A program made the position numbers and the translations under genes. A stretch of 49,014 nucleotides of DNA from Fontibacillus panacisegetis (GTDB lineage: Bacteria > Bacillota > Bacilli > Paenibacillales > Paenibacillaceae), in NCBI RefSeq assembly GCF_900102215.1, contig NZ_FNBG01000035.1:1-49014 (forward strand), read 5' to 3'. The number at the start of each line of letters is the position of its first letter. Within the stretch, counting starts at the first letter, position 1. Positions 1-7,665 of this stretch are shown piece by piece. Below the pieces are notes generated by a model. That model was given only the letters and a program-made list of their open reading frames with translations, did not search any database and was not told the origin of the DNA.

Positions 1-70
1 CAGGCTTTCTCTAAGATTCTTTTCAAACTAGTCTATTCTAAACAATATTCCTACATTTTATACGAAAATA
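1..70. repeat. Partial, decayed copy of the right-end TGCA tetrad
   Basis: Bases 1-50 match 48880-48930 almost base for base, with one deletion and few substitutions. The shared part is the spacer between dyads 2 and 3 of the right-end array. The position that should hold dyad 3 reads TACATTTTATAC (52-63) instead of TGCAGTTTTGCA, so the palindrome has decayed. The array starts outside the window, so its first two units cannot be seen. Confidence 0.75.
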
Positions 71-168
71 AAGAGTATGCCACAAGTAATCGTGATTAGG
101 CTCGTGTTAAACAGAAGCATCAGGGCTACAGTTGGACGTTTTCAACCTATTTTCAGCACTTCGGTAGC

Positions 169-367
169 AATAAAGGAAAAAAGTTCCCCTATTCCATCAG
201 GATTCGCTCAAGATCATAAACTAAAGGAACTTAATTCCTCTATTTTGGTGCTAAACGCTGATTTTTCGCATTTTAGGGCAATTTCAGTAAGGATAAAGGA
301 AAATACTTCCTTTATTTTCTTTAAAATCATCTCATTTTCGAAAATAAAGGAGATTTTTTCCTCTACT
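169..367. repeat. Tetrad of AAAGGAA/TTCC palindromes
   Basis: There are four palindromic units of about 25 bp, each with an A-rich left arm (ATAAAGGAA or a variant), a 5-8 bp loop and a T-rich right arm (TTCCTCTATT or a variant). GGAA/TTCC centres are at 181, 232, 304 and 355, giving spacings of 51, 72 and 51 bp. Each unit could form a hairpin in RNA from either strand. The layout matches the TGCA arrays elsewhere in the window, but the dyad sequence differs and the middle spacing is one helical turn longer. No gene is convincing in 1-613. Confidence 0.75.
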
Positions 368-463
368 GTGTTCGATCTGCAATCTTCTGACTTCTCACGA
401 ATAAGCTAGCTGTACTATTTCGAAAAAGCGCAATTTGGAGTATATTATTTTCATTCTAGGTGG

Positions 464-479
464 TGACGCCTGAGCGTCA
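464..479. repeat. Isolated 6-4-6 palindrome
   Basis: TGACGC-CTGA-GCGTCA is a perfect six-base-pair dyad lying just left of the resumed tetrad homology at about 483. It may mark the edge of the inserted segment or be a regulatory dyad. Nothing else in the sequence decides between these. Confidence 0.4.
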
Positions 480-482
480 TAG

Positions 483-514
483 TTGTTTTTTCATGTTTTT
501 CCTGATATCTTGCC
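483..514. repeat. Remnant of tetrad unit 4 and its right flank
   Basis: This stretch aligns with 48981-49014, the last dyad and right flank of the right-end array, with two short indels. It includes the shared run CCTGATATCTTGCC. It therefore looks like the right end of the broken array whose left part is at 1-70. The two parts lie about 430 bp apart here, against 50 bp in the intact array. Confidence 0.65.
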
Positions 515-523
515 TTTTTTCTG

Positions 524-567
524 CTAAAAAGCTATCTTAGATAACTCTTGGGACAGCCTCTCAAGAG
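524..567 (-). terminator. Candidate terminator of the LacI-type gene at 614
   Basis: Read on the minus strand after the stop of the regulator, there is a CTCTTG/CAAGAG hairpin (545-567) and then a short GTTATC/GATAGC hairpin directly followed by TTTTT. The second stem is only six pairs with one G-U, so strength is uncertain. Confidence 0.4.
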
Positions 568-613
568 CCTGGTTAGTTTCTTCTTAATCGTTGTAAAAAT
601 AGATCCGGTCAAT

Positions 614-1639
614 CTAGCTCAAAGGACGATTTGTCGATTGCCGCTCGATGATTTCTGAGGGAAGTGTCACACTCTTATGCACCCAAGCTGGTGGTTTCGT
701 ATCCATTAATTCGCTCAAAAGTTGAACAGCCTCTGTTCCAAGTGCGGAGTGATTCAGGTTTAAGCCAGTGATCGATGGAGCCACTTTATCTAAATATGTA
801 ACATTATTTAAAGTCATTATGCCAACGTCTTCCGGCACTCTCATTTTTTTATGCTGACAATACTTCATCGCAATTAAAGAGGCAATAGAATCCATCGTCA
901 TAATTGCATCAAAGCTGATCCCCTCCTCAATGACCTTGTCTAGAGCTTTTGTGATATCCAACTCTTCATTGCTGCAATATATGATATTTGTGAAATCAGC
1001 CTCATTACTTTCCTCAATAGCTCTCTGATAGCCATGAATACGGTCATAAGTAAAGTCCTGCTTTAAGTCCGGAGTCAGGAACAATATTTTACGGTAACCT
1101 TTATCAAGCAGATACTTGGTCGCCATATAGCTATCCCGAACATTGTCGTTGTGAACAGAAAATACATTTTGATTCAAGCTGCTCCCGATCATAACAAACG
1201 GAACATGATTCTCAAGCATGCTCTTTAGCAGTAGATCTTTATCCGAGGATAATATGCTTGTAAAAATAAACCCGTTCACTTGTTTCTTCTTAAACAATTC
1301 AATCGACTTCTCGATCAACTCATCAATGGTATAGTATAACGAGAATTGAACATTGTAGTCGAACTTCTTCACCGCATCGGAAATTCCGCAAAGCACGTTG
1401 CTAAAAAATAGATTGTCAAGCATGTCCTTAGGATCTCTTGCAATCGAAAAGCTTATTGTCCCTGATTTATTATTTGTTTGAGAATGTACTGGTACATATT
1501 TAATTTGCTCCATAGCAGAGAAAACTTTAGCCTTTGTTTCACTCGCGATATTACCTTTTTGTGTAATAACTCTGGAAACTGTTGCTGGCGATACCCCTGC
1601 AAGAAGAGCTACATCTTTTATAGTAGAGATTTCAATCAC
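614..1639 (-). CDS. LacI/GalR-family transcriptional regulator
   Basis: This is a DNA-binding repressor of the LacI family, about 340 residues, the usual family length. The helix-turn-helix lies at the N-terminus (TIKDVALLAGVSPATVSRVI), followed by a periplasmic-binding-protein-like effector domain. The ORF is open back to a TTG at 1669. A Shine-Dalgarno match (GAGGTGAT) overlaps the GTG at 1639 used here and sits about eight bases before an in-frame ATC at 1630, so the true start is uncertain and may be non-canonical. The gene lies last in the collinear maltodextrin cluster, 73 bp after the MgtC-like gene. That makes it a candidate regulator of the cluster by analogy with MdxR of Bacillus, but its ligand and sites are not shown by the sequence. 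Confidence 0.9.
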   Translation of the reverse strand: MIEISTIKDVALLAGVSPATVSRVITQKGNIASETKAKVFSAMEQIKYVPVHSQTNNKSGTISFSIARDPKDMLDNLFFSNVLCGISDAVKKFDYNVQFSLYYTIDELIEKSIELFKKKQVNGFIFTSILSSDKDLLLKSMLENHVPFVMIGSSLNQNVFSVHNDNVRDSYMATKYLLDKGYRKILFLTPDLKQDFTYDRIHGYQRAIEESNEADFTNIIYCSNEELDITKALDKVIEEGISFDAIMTMDSIASLIAMKYCQHKKMRVPEDVGIMTLNNVTYLDKVAPSITGLNLNHSALGTEAVQLLSELMDTKPPAWVHKSVTLPSEIIERQSTNRPLS

Positions 1640-1712
1640 CTCTCCGAAAAATGAGTACTTAAAAAACAAATACTCTCTATTTTACTATTTTATAACGAAT
1701 ATCCAGTTGAAT

Positions 1713-2453
1713 CTAGTTGAGTTTCTTGGAGAGATTGAATAAATTGGATATTTCTATAGACAACACATCATCATAATTGTAAATTCTGTTGACCGCATTC
1801 ACAATTTTGTTCTCCCTGGGCAATTTAACACTTAGGCGAACAATTATTGTCTCCAGATGTTCTTCGGTTTTGTGGTTTGACTGAACCAGCAACTCATAAA
1901 TCTGTATATCTTGTTCACCTAATTCTTCTACGATTTGTCCTAATATTTCTTGACGATCATACATTTTAATGTTCATTTCATGTCTTCTATATTTACGCAG
2001 CATATACTTTTCCCACTTCTGAAATACAAACAAGCTGACAAGTACTAGAAAGGTAACGAGAACTGCTCCGAAATAGAACCCTGCCCCTACACATAGACCT
2101 ATCCCTGCCACTACCCAGATCGAAGCCGCTGTCGTTAATCCGGAAACATAAGAGCCTGTACGAATAATCGCGCCGGCTCCTAGAAATCCGATACCCGTGA
2201 TAACCTGAGCGGCTAACCGAGCAGGGTCCATTCTGACGTTAGGCTCATTCGCGAAATCTCCAAATCCGTATATAGACAATAACATAATTGTCGCAGAGCC
2301 GACGCAGACAAGAATGTGAGTTCGAAACCCTGCCGCATGGTTGTTAATTTCCCGTTCAAATCCGATGATCCCGCCCAGCAACAAGGCCATTAATATCCTT
2401 ATAGTCATATCCCAGTATGTGATATGCCATATACCTGAGCTCATTCCAGTCAT
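1713..2453 (-). CDS. MgtC/SapB-family membrane protein
   Basis: The 246-residue protein has the MgtC/SapB core: four or five hydrophobic segments in the first 150 residues, with the conserved GGIIGFERE and AAGFRTHILVC stretches. A hydrophilic C-terminal region of about 90 residues resembles the ACT-like tail seen in longer family members. MgtC relatives help cells grow under low magnesium or modulate the F-type ATPase in pathogens; many in free-living Bacillota have no tested role. It follows the chemoreceptor gene by only 24 bp on the same strand, so co-transcription is likely. A link to sugar uptake is not evident. Confidence 0.88.
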   Translation of the reverse strand: MTGMSSGIWHITYWDMTIRILMALLLGGIIGFEREINNHAAGFRTHILVCVGSATIMLLSIYGFGDFANEPNVRMDPARLAAQVITGIGFLGAGAIIRTGSYVSGLTTAASIWVVAGIGLCVGAGFYFGAVLVTFLVLVSLFVFQKWEKYMLRKYRRHEMNIKMYDRQEILGQIVEELGEQDIQIYELLVQSNHKTEEHLETIIVRLSVKLPRENKIVNAVNRIYNYDDVLSIEISNLFNLSKKLN

Positions 2454-2477
2454 TTATTTTCCCTGCCTTTCCCCTAT

Positions 2478-4562
2478 TCACTCTCCCTTACCTCTTGTTT
2501 GGAATAGTATCAATGATTCTTTCAAACTTTCTGATAAATCCGCCAATTTGTCGGAGAGAATAACTAGCTTCTCACTACTATTTAATTGCTCGGATGCTAT
2601 TGAAGCCACTTCTTCCGACGATGCTGATGATTGTTCTGCTACTGCACTCACATTGCTTATCGACTCAGATAAAACAAGCTGCGATTGATTTAATTCCTTA
2701 ATTGATGTGGTCGATACCTCATTATGCTGGATGAATAAATCCATTTCCTCTCGCACATGATCGAATATAGTCGCGGCTTCCTTGACTGAATGAATTTGCT
2801 CGGTTAATAATGGAGACGCCGTAAGCAGAAGCTCAACTGTTTCCTCGACCTCTCTTTGAATATCGCTTGTAATAGTCTGCACAATGTTGATCGAGTCTTT
2901 CGACTGGTCTGACAGATTACGTATTTCATCCGCGATGACCATAAATCCTTTTCCCGCTGCACCTGCCCGGACTGCCTCAATTGATGCATTCAATGACAGA
3001 ATATTCGTCTGTTGCGTCATTGCCTTTAATACTTCCAATATTTTGTGAATCGAGATTGTACTTTCTTTCAGCCTATCCACTTTACCTATCATTGAGCTTG
3101 TCAATTCTTCAGTTGAGTTGGTCTTTAAGATGAGTTCATTCATATACTCTGTTCCCTGACTACTAATTTGATACACTCGATCCGCGGATTCTTCCATCTT
3201 TGAATTGGAATCAATCACATTATCCATATTCAATCCAATGTTCTCGGCATAGGTCATTTCTTTTTCAGCCTCTATTGATAGCTCCATCGCTCCCTGTGCA
3301 ATTTCCTCAATAGCTACCGACACTTCTCTCGCCATCGTAGAGCTCTTCTGTGAAACTTCGGACAATTCAAAAGCAGTATGTAATACATGCTGCGCTGAAT
3401 CATTCGTTTTATTAACCAGGACAGAAATTTGCTCCATCATCTGATTAAAGCTTTGTCCCAGCTTGCCTATTTCGTCTTGTCCTCTAAAGTCTGTGCGTAC
3501 AGAAAGGTTGCCTTTTTCGCCCTCCTCCATTAAGGAAGACAACTTCTGCAAGGGTCTACCTACCATTCGTATCACAAACATTCCGATAGCAACGCTTAAA
3601 AGCGCAGACAAGACTATGATAATAATGGTGATTTGGATGATGCTGCTCGTCTCTTTAACTAGCTCACTGACCGGCGCTACACCTACCACATTCCACTTAG
3701 ATAGTTCATTTTGTTTGTACACAACAAGCTGATCCTTGCCATGCTCATCCTTGACAAAAAGTGAACCCTTACTCTCTTCTCCATTACCAGAAATATGGAT
3801 CGTTGACTTACTTCCCAGCAAATTCGAATCCTCAATATGAACAATATCATTATCATTACTAATTAACATAATCTGACTTGATTCAGCCAAGCTAATGTTT
3901 GCTAATACACCTGATAATTCCTGATCTCTAACTTCCAGCAAGACGATATATTCTTTCTCTGGATTGTTCAGGTTCTTCAGCAGTCGCCCAATCATCATCG
4001 TAGGCTCCGAATTCAGATCAAATAGACCTTTTTTCTGAGCAGGAATATATACGATTTCTCCATTCGCCTCAATCACTTTATCCAGCCATGAATTGCTGTT
4101 CTCTGTAAGGTTAAGCGAGCTTGCACCCTTAGAACTTACTAGCTTTGTTTTATCCATACTTTTAGGCACAAGTCTCACTGAATATAACCTTTTATCCGCT
4201 GCAACCATACTATTCAATCTCTCGACGATACTATTGGATATCCGTGTCTTCTCAGCAGTAGCCAGCTCCGGTCCATTATAGGCAACCAACTGACCCATCA
4301 GCTCTTGATCAACTAATAGTTGTCTTGACTGACTCTCGTACACCCCAAACAAAAAATCCAACTTATCTGATGCCTGTTCAATCGTTTGCAGAGACGAAGA
4401 AGCTACCTTATTTTTAATGATATTCTTCGATACTGTATAAGAGGTCATCCCTAGGATGGATACAAGCACAACAATACTGCAAATAATAATGAGAAAAAGC
4501 TTTACTCCAACCGATCGATTGATGGCTCCAAATAGTCGCACCCCTGGTTCCTTGTTCTTCAT
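2478..4562 (-). CDS. Methyl-accepting chemotaxis protein
   Basis: This is a transmembrane chemoreceptor of 694 residues. The first membrane segment is near residues 18-40. An extracytoplasmic sensor region of about 270 residues, probably a Cache-type domain, follows. A second membrane segment (about 307-331), a HAMP domain and a long coiled-coil signalling domain complete it. The hairpin tip around NILSLNASIEAVRAG and VIADEIRNLSDQS is the CheA/CheW contact region typical of the family. The start ATG follows a clear GGAGG. It lies 17 bp downstream of the PHP phosphoesterase gene in the maltodextrin-import cluster, so it may direct movement towards the imported sugars, either directly or through the binding protein. 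That role is inferred from context. Confidence 0.93.
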   Translation of the reverse strand: MKNKEPGVRLFGAINRSVGVKLFLIIICSIVVLVSILGMTSYTVSKNIIKNKVASSSLQTIEQASDKLDFLFGVYESQSRQLLVDQELMGQLVAYNGPELATAEKTRISNSIVERLNSMVAADKRLYSVRLVPKSMDKTKLVSSKGASSLNLTENSNSWLDKVIEANGEIVYIPAQKKGLFDLNSEPTMMIGRLLKNLNNPEKEYIVLLEVRDQELSGVLANISLAESSQIMLISNDNDIVHIEDSNLLGSKSTIHISGNGEESKGSLFVKDEHGKDQLVVYKQNELSKWNVVGVAPVSELVKETSSIIQITIIIIVLSALLSVAIGMFVIRMVGRPLQKLSSLMEEGEKGNLSVRTDFRGQDEIGKLGQSFNQMMEQISVLVNKTNDSAQHVLHTAFELSEVSQKSSTMAREVSVAIEEIAQGAMELSIEAEKEMTYAENIGLNMDNVIDSNSKMEESADRVYQISSQGTEYMNELILKTNSTEELTSSMIGKVDRLKESTISIHKILEVLKAMTQQTNILSLNASIEAVRAGAAGKGFMVIADEIRNLSDQSKDSINIVQTITSDIQREVEETVELLLTASPLLTEQIHSVKEAATIFDHVREEMDLFIQHNEVSTTSIKELNQSQLVLSESISNVSAVAEQSSASSEEVASIASEQLNSSEKLVILSDKLADLSESLKESLILFQTRGKGE

Positions 4563-4579
4563 AACACCCTCCGGATTTC

Positions 4580-5389
4580 TTATGATTTGAGATCCAAGTA
4601 ATAAGGATTACGCTGTTTAAAGATGACCCATCGCTTATATCCTATTTGTTCCAAGGTGCTGCGAACCTTCTCCCATTCATCTCCGACTCGCAAAGGATCA
4701 TGGGCATCTGAGCCAAATGTAATATCCACTCCATAATAATGGGCCTGCTCAATCACATTAACTGAAGGGTACCAATCTTCTGAAGCGACCCGAAATCCGC
4801 CTGTATTTACTTCCAGAGCAACGCCTCTTTCTGCCATCGTCTTGAGCAAAGATGATATATAAGGCGCATATAAATCTTTAAACGACTCATATCCTCGATT
4901 AAACCTGTCCATATGACCGATGATGTTAACCCATTTACACCGAACAGATAGCTGCATCAGTTCAATGAATCTTTTGAATTCCGCCTCTCGCTCTTCTTCA
5001 GAAGCTACACTCCAATCTAATCCTTTATCCACGTTTAATGGAGATGTGAAATGGATCGAGCCAATGACGTAATCAAGTGGAAATCCACTGTAAACGTGAC
5101 TGTACAAATCAACGTGTTCCTTAAAAATATCCGACTCAACACCAACTAACAATTCTATTTGATCCATGTATTTCTTTTTTAATCGAACAGCCTCATCCAC
5201 ATAATTAAAGAATTCACTTTTGGCCATTGCCAATTTTGGAAAGGGATGATCCTTATCCGCGAAAAAATATGGAGAATGATCAGTTATTCCCAGAACTCGT
5301 ATTCCTTTTGAAATTGCGCTTTCTATATATTCCTCCAGTGCGCCTCTTGCATGGCCGCATCGTTCGTGGTGTGTGTGCAAATCAAACAC
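4580..5389 (-). CDS. PHP-domain phosphoesterase, HisJ/HisK-like
   Basis: The 269-residue protein is a PHP-fold metal-dependent phosphoesterase. It opens with the metal-binding DLHTHHERCGH motif and has further histidine clusters (GITDHSPYF, GSIHF, IGHMDRF) and the late GSDAH motif. It resembles the histidinol-phosphatase HisJ group in length and motifs. No other histidine biosynthesis gene is nearby. It sits between an importer permease and a chemoreceptor in one collinear cluster, so a phosphorylated sugar may be the real substrate. The GTG start is preceded by GGAGGAG, and the gap to the permease gene is 32 bp. Confidence 0.85.
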   Translation of the reverse strand: MFDLHTHHERCGHARGALEEYIESAISKGIRVLGITDHSPYFFADKDHPFPKLAMAKSEFFNYVDEAVRLKKKYMDQIELLVGVESDIFKEHVDLYSHVYSGFPLDYVIGSIHFTSPLNVDKGLDWSVASEEEREAEFKRFIELMQLSVRCKWVNIIGHMDRFNRGYESFKDLYAPYISSLLKTMAERGVALEVNTGGFRVASEDWYPSVNVIEQAHYYGVDITFGSDAHDPLRVGDEWEKVRSTLEQIGYKRWVIFKQRNPYYLDLKS

Positions 5390-5421
5390 AGCTTCTCCTC
5401 CAATCTCTTTATAATGATGGT

Positions 5422-6261
5422 TTATCCTTTATCAGCACCAGCGGTCAAACCTTCCACTAAGAAACGTTGGAAGAACATGAACACTAAGGTAATAGGCAGT
5501 GCAACTAATACACAACCAGCAGCAAACAAGGTAAATTGTGTTGAGAATTGACTGCTTACCATGTTGTACAATCCTACTGCCAGTGTCTGTTGTTCCTTCG
5601 TTCGCAGCACCATTTGAGCGAAAATAAAATCATTAAATGCCCCGGCAAACGAGGTTACGGACAGGTACACAATTAATGGTCTGGATAAGGGGACAAATAT
5701 TCTAAAGAATATGATCCAGTGATTAGCTCCGTCTATTCTTGCTGCTTCCTCCAGGCTCCGTGGAATAGTGTCAAAGTAACCTTTTACCAACAAATATCCC
5801 ATAGCTGCTCCGCCAGTATAAACAAACATCAATGCTGAGTGCTTGTTCAGCAAATTCATATTCAACAGCAAAATGTAAACTGCAATCATGCTCATAAAAG
5901 ATGGGAACATGTTCAGAACAAATAGTCCGGACATTAAGCTTTTCCGTCCACGGAAGCGGAAACGTGAAACAGCGTAACCGGTCAGCAATACAAAGAATGT
6001 ACTACATACCATTGATACAAGAGCAATTTTGATCGTGTTCATATACCATTGTGCAAATGGAAACTCTCTAAAAAGCTCTATGTAATGCTCAATGGTAAAA
6101 CGTTCAGGCAGCAGATGCTCGCTGTAAAGCGCTGTTCCTGGTCGGAAGGAAGCCAGCACGACCCATAAGGCAGGATAAATAGTAACGATGGCAATAACAA
6201 TTAAAAGCAAATGGTGGCTAATATCGCCAAAGATTTTTTTAAACTTCGCAGCACTCATCAT
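5422..6261 (-). CDS. mdxG: Maltodextrin ABC transporter permease, MdxG/MalG-like
   Basis: This 279-residue inner-membrane permease has six predicted membrane spans. Its EAA loop (EEAARIDGANHWIIFFRIFVP) contacts the ATPase. It closely resembles Bacillus MdxG, including the start of the mature protein (YPALWVVLASFRPGTALYSE) and the C-terminus ending GLTAGADKG. It pairs with the larger permease directly upstream; the stop of that gene overlaps this start by one base. No ATP-binding gene is present in the cluster, so a shared ATPase of the MsmX type elsewhere is expected. Confidence 0.92.
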   Translation of the reverse strand: MMSAAKFKKIFGDISHHLLLIVIAIVTIYPALWVVLASFRPGTALYSEHLLPERFTIEHYIELFREFPFAQWYMNTIKIALVSMVCSTFFVLLTGYAVSRFRFRGRKSLMSGLFVLNMFPSFMSMIAVYILLLNMNLLNKHSALMFVYTGGAAMGYLLVKGYFDTIPRSLEEAARIDGANHWIIFFRIFVPLSRPLIVYLSVTSFAGAFNDFIFAQMVLRTKEQQTLAVGLYNMVSSQFSTQFTLFAAGCVLVALPITLVFMFFQRFLVEGLTAGADKG

Positions 6262-7571
6262 TAGTTAAGTTCCTCCTCTTTAAATGAGCGTGTCCGGCGA
6301 ACGTTCCAGATCGACAGAGTTGCCAGAATGATAAAGATAATAATACCGATGACAGATGCGAAATTGTAATTACCTTGATTCATCGTCAGATTGTATAGCC
6401 AGGTAATTAAAATGTCTGTATTTCCAGCAAATTGATATTCACTATTAGCCGGGTTGCCGTTGGTTAACAGGAAAATAGCGCTAAAGCTATTCACATTACC
6501 AGCAAACATACCAATAAGAATCGGAGATAAAGAGAACATGACGCTTGGGAATGTGATCATTCTGAATTTCTGGAAGGCGGATGCCCCATCAACTTCTGCG
6601 GCTTGATACAATTCCTTGGAAATCGTAGTTAGAATTCCGATGATGAGCAGCATCGATATCGGATATCCATGCCAGAGATTAACTAATAACACCGTTACCT
6701 TGGCCCAAGTAGGATCGGAGAGCCAAGACGGTCCCTGAATACCAAGCCATTTCAAATACTGATTAATCGGCCCAAACTGGGAGTTAAACATGTTGCGCAT
6801 AACCAAATATGAGACGAAACTCGGAATTGCAAAGGGCAGAATATAAATCGTCCGCCATACGGATTTAAGCCGGGTTCGGGTGCTCTGCACCAGTAACGCT
6901 ACGCCAAATCCGCCGAAGAATGTCGATATCGTTGCAACAACCGCCCAAATAATATTCCATTTGAGTACCCCATAGAATGTATTTGCCCATTTGTTCAGTG
7001 TAAACAATTGTTTAAAGGCATCAAAGCCAATCCAATCTATCAAATTAGCGGGAGGTAAATACTTTGGCGACGAATAGTTAGTAAAAGCAATCATTACAGA
7101 AAATACAAGCGGCAGTACGGTAAAGAAAAGTACAAAAAGCAGTGGCACAGAAATAATAAGCTGTGGAAACTTATGCTGACTAACATATTTCAATGATTTT
7201 ATAAAATTATGAGGTTGAATCCCTTGTTCAAGAGACTTCCCAACTTTATATGCATCTTTAATGTTTGCAATGTACGCATAACCAAACACAATAAGCCCGA
7301 ACAGCACGATCAATCCTTGAACAATCAAAAAAATGGAGTGATCGCCAGGAACCATCTTATATACTTTTCCAACAAGCTCCAAATGCTGAGCCTTTTCGCC
7401 CAGAGTAATGATGCCCCATAATGCTTCTTTCAAATTAAAGATAATGTAGTATAATCCCAAGCCATGTAACAGGAGCATTAGAATGCCCTTCATGTATTGG
7501 CGATTATAGATTTGCCCTAATCCCATTGCAACGACGGAGAGAATGGATGCCGTCTTTCTGTTGGGTTTCAT
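6261..7571 (-). CDS. mdxF: Maltodextrin ABC transporter permease, MdxF/MalF-like
   Basis: At 436 residues this is the large permease of a maltodextrin importer and is close in length to Bacillus MdxF. The N-terminal 120 residues carry extra membrane spans and a QIYNRQYMKGILML stretch found in MdxF-type proteins. The main six-span domain follows, with an EAA loop around YQAAEVDGASAFQKF. It overlaps the start of the partner permease. A 94-bp gap with a strong inverted repeat separates it from the binding-protein gene upstream. Confidence 0.92.
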   Translation of the reverse strand: MKPNRKTASILSVVAMGLGQIYNRQYMKGILMLLLHGLGLYYIIFNLKEALWGIITLGEKAQHLELVGKVYKMVPGDHSIFLIVQGLIVLFGLIVFGYAYIANIKDAYKVGKSLEQGIQPHNFIKSLKYVSQHKFPQLIISVPLLFVLFFTVLPLVFSVMIAFTNYSSPKYLPPANLIDWIGFDAFKQLFTLNKWANTFYGVLKWNIIWAVVATISTFFGGFGVALLVQSTRTRLKSVWRTIYILPFAIPSFVSYLVMRNMFNSQFGPINQYLKWLGIQGPSWLSDPTWAKVTVLLVNLWHGYPISMLLIIGILTTISKELYQAAEVDGASAFQKFRMITFPSVMFSLSPILIGMFAGNVNSFSAIFLLTNGNPANSEYQFAGNTDILITWLYNLTMNQGNYNFASVIGIIIFIILATLSIWNVRRTRSFKEEELN

Positions 7572-7599
7572 TATCAGTATTACATCCCCTTCAAATTAA

Positions 7600-7630
7600 G
7601 CAATTATCCACTTTGAAAGTGGATAATTGC
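7600..7630 (-). other. Perfect inverted repeat between binding-protein and permease genes
   Basis: The arms GCAATTATCCACTT and AAGTGGATAATTGC form a stem of 14-15 pairs with a tiny loop. No strong U-run follows it on the minus strand (TTAATTTG). It fits an RNA stabiliser or partial terminator that lets the binding-protein message accumulate above the permease message, as is known for sugar ABC operons. Confidence 0.75.
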
Positions 7631-7665
7631 CCAACCATTTATTGTTATCTACTATAATCTGAGAT

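Noticed and set aside
77..409. 110-residue open frame on the plus strand
   Set aside because: It runs through the four-palindrome array, has no ribosome-binding site, and its amino-acid pattern follows the repeats.
4580..5389. Assignment of the PHP protein as a true histidine biosynthesis enzyme
   Set aside because: It resembles HisJ/HisK in fold, but no other histidine gene is near and it sits in a sugar-import cluster, so the gene symbol was withheld.
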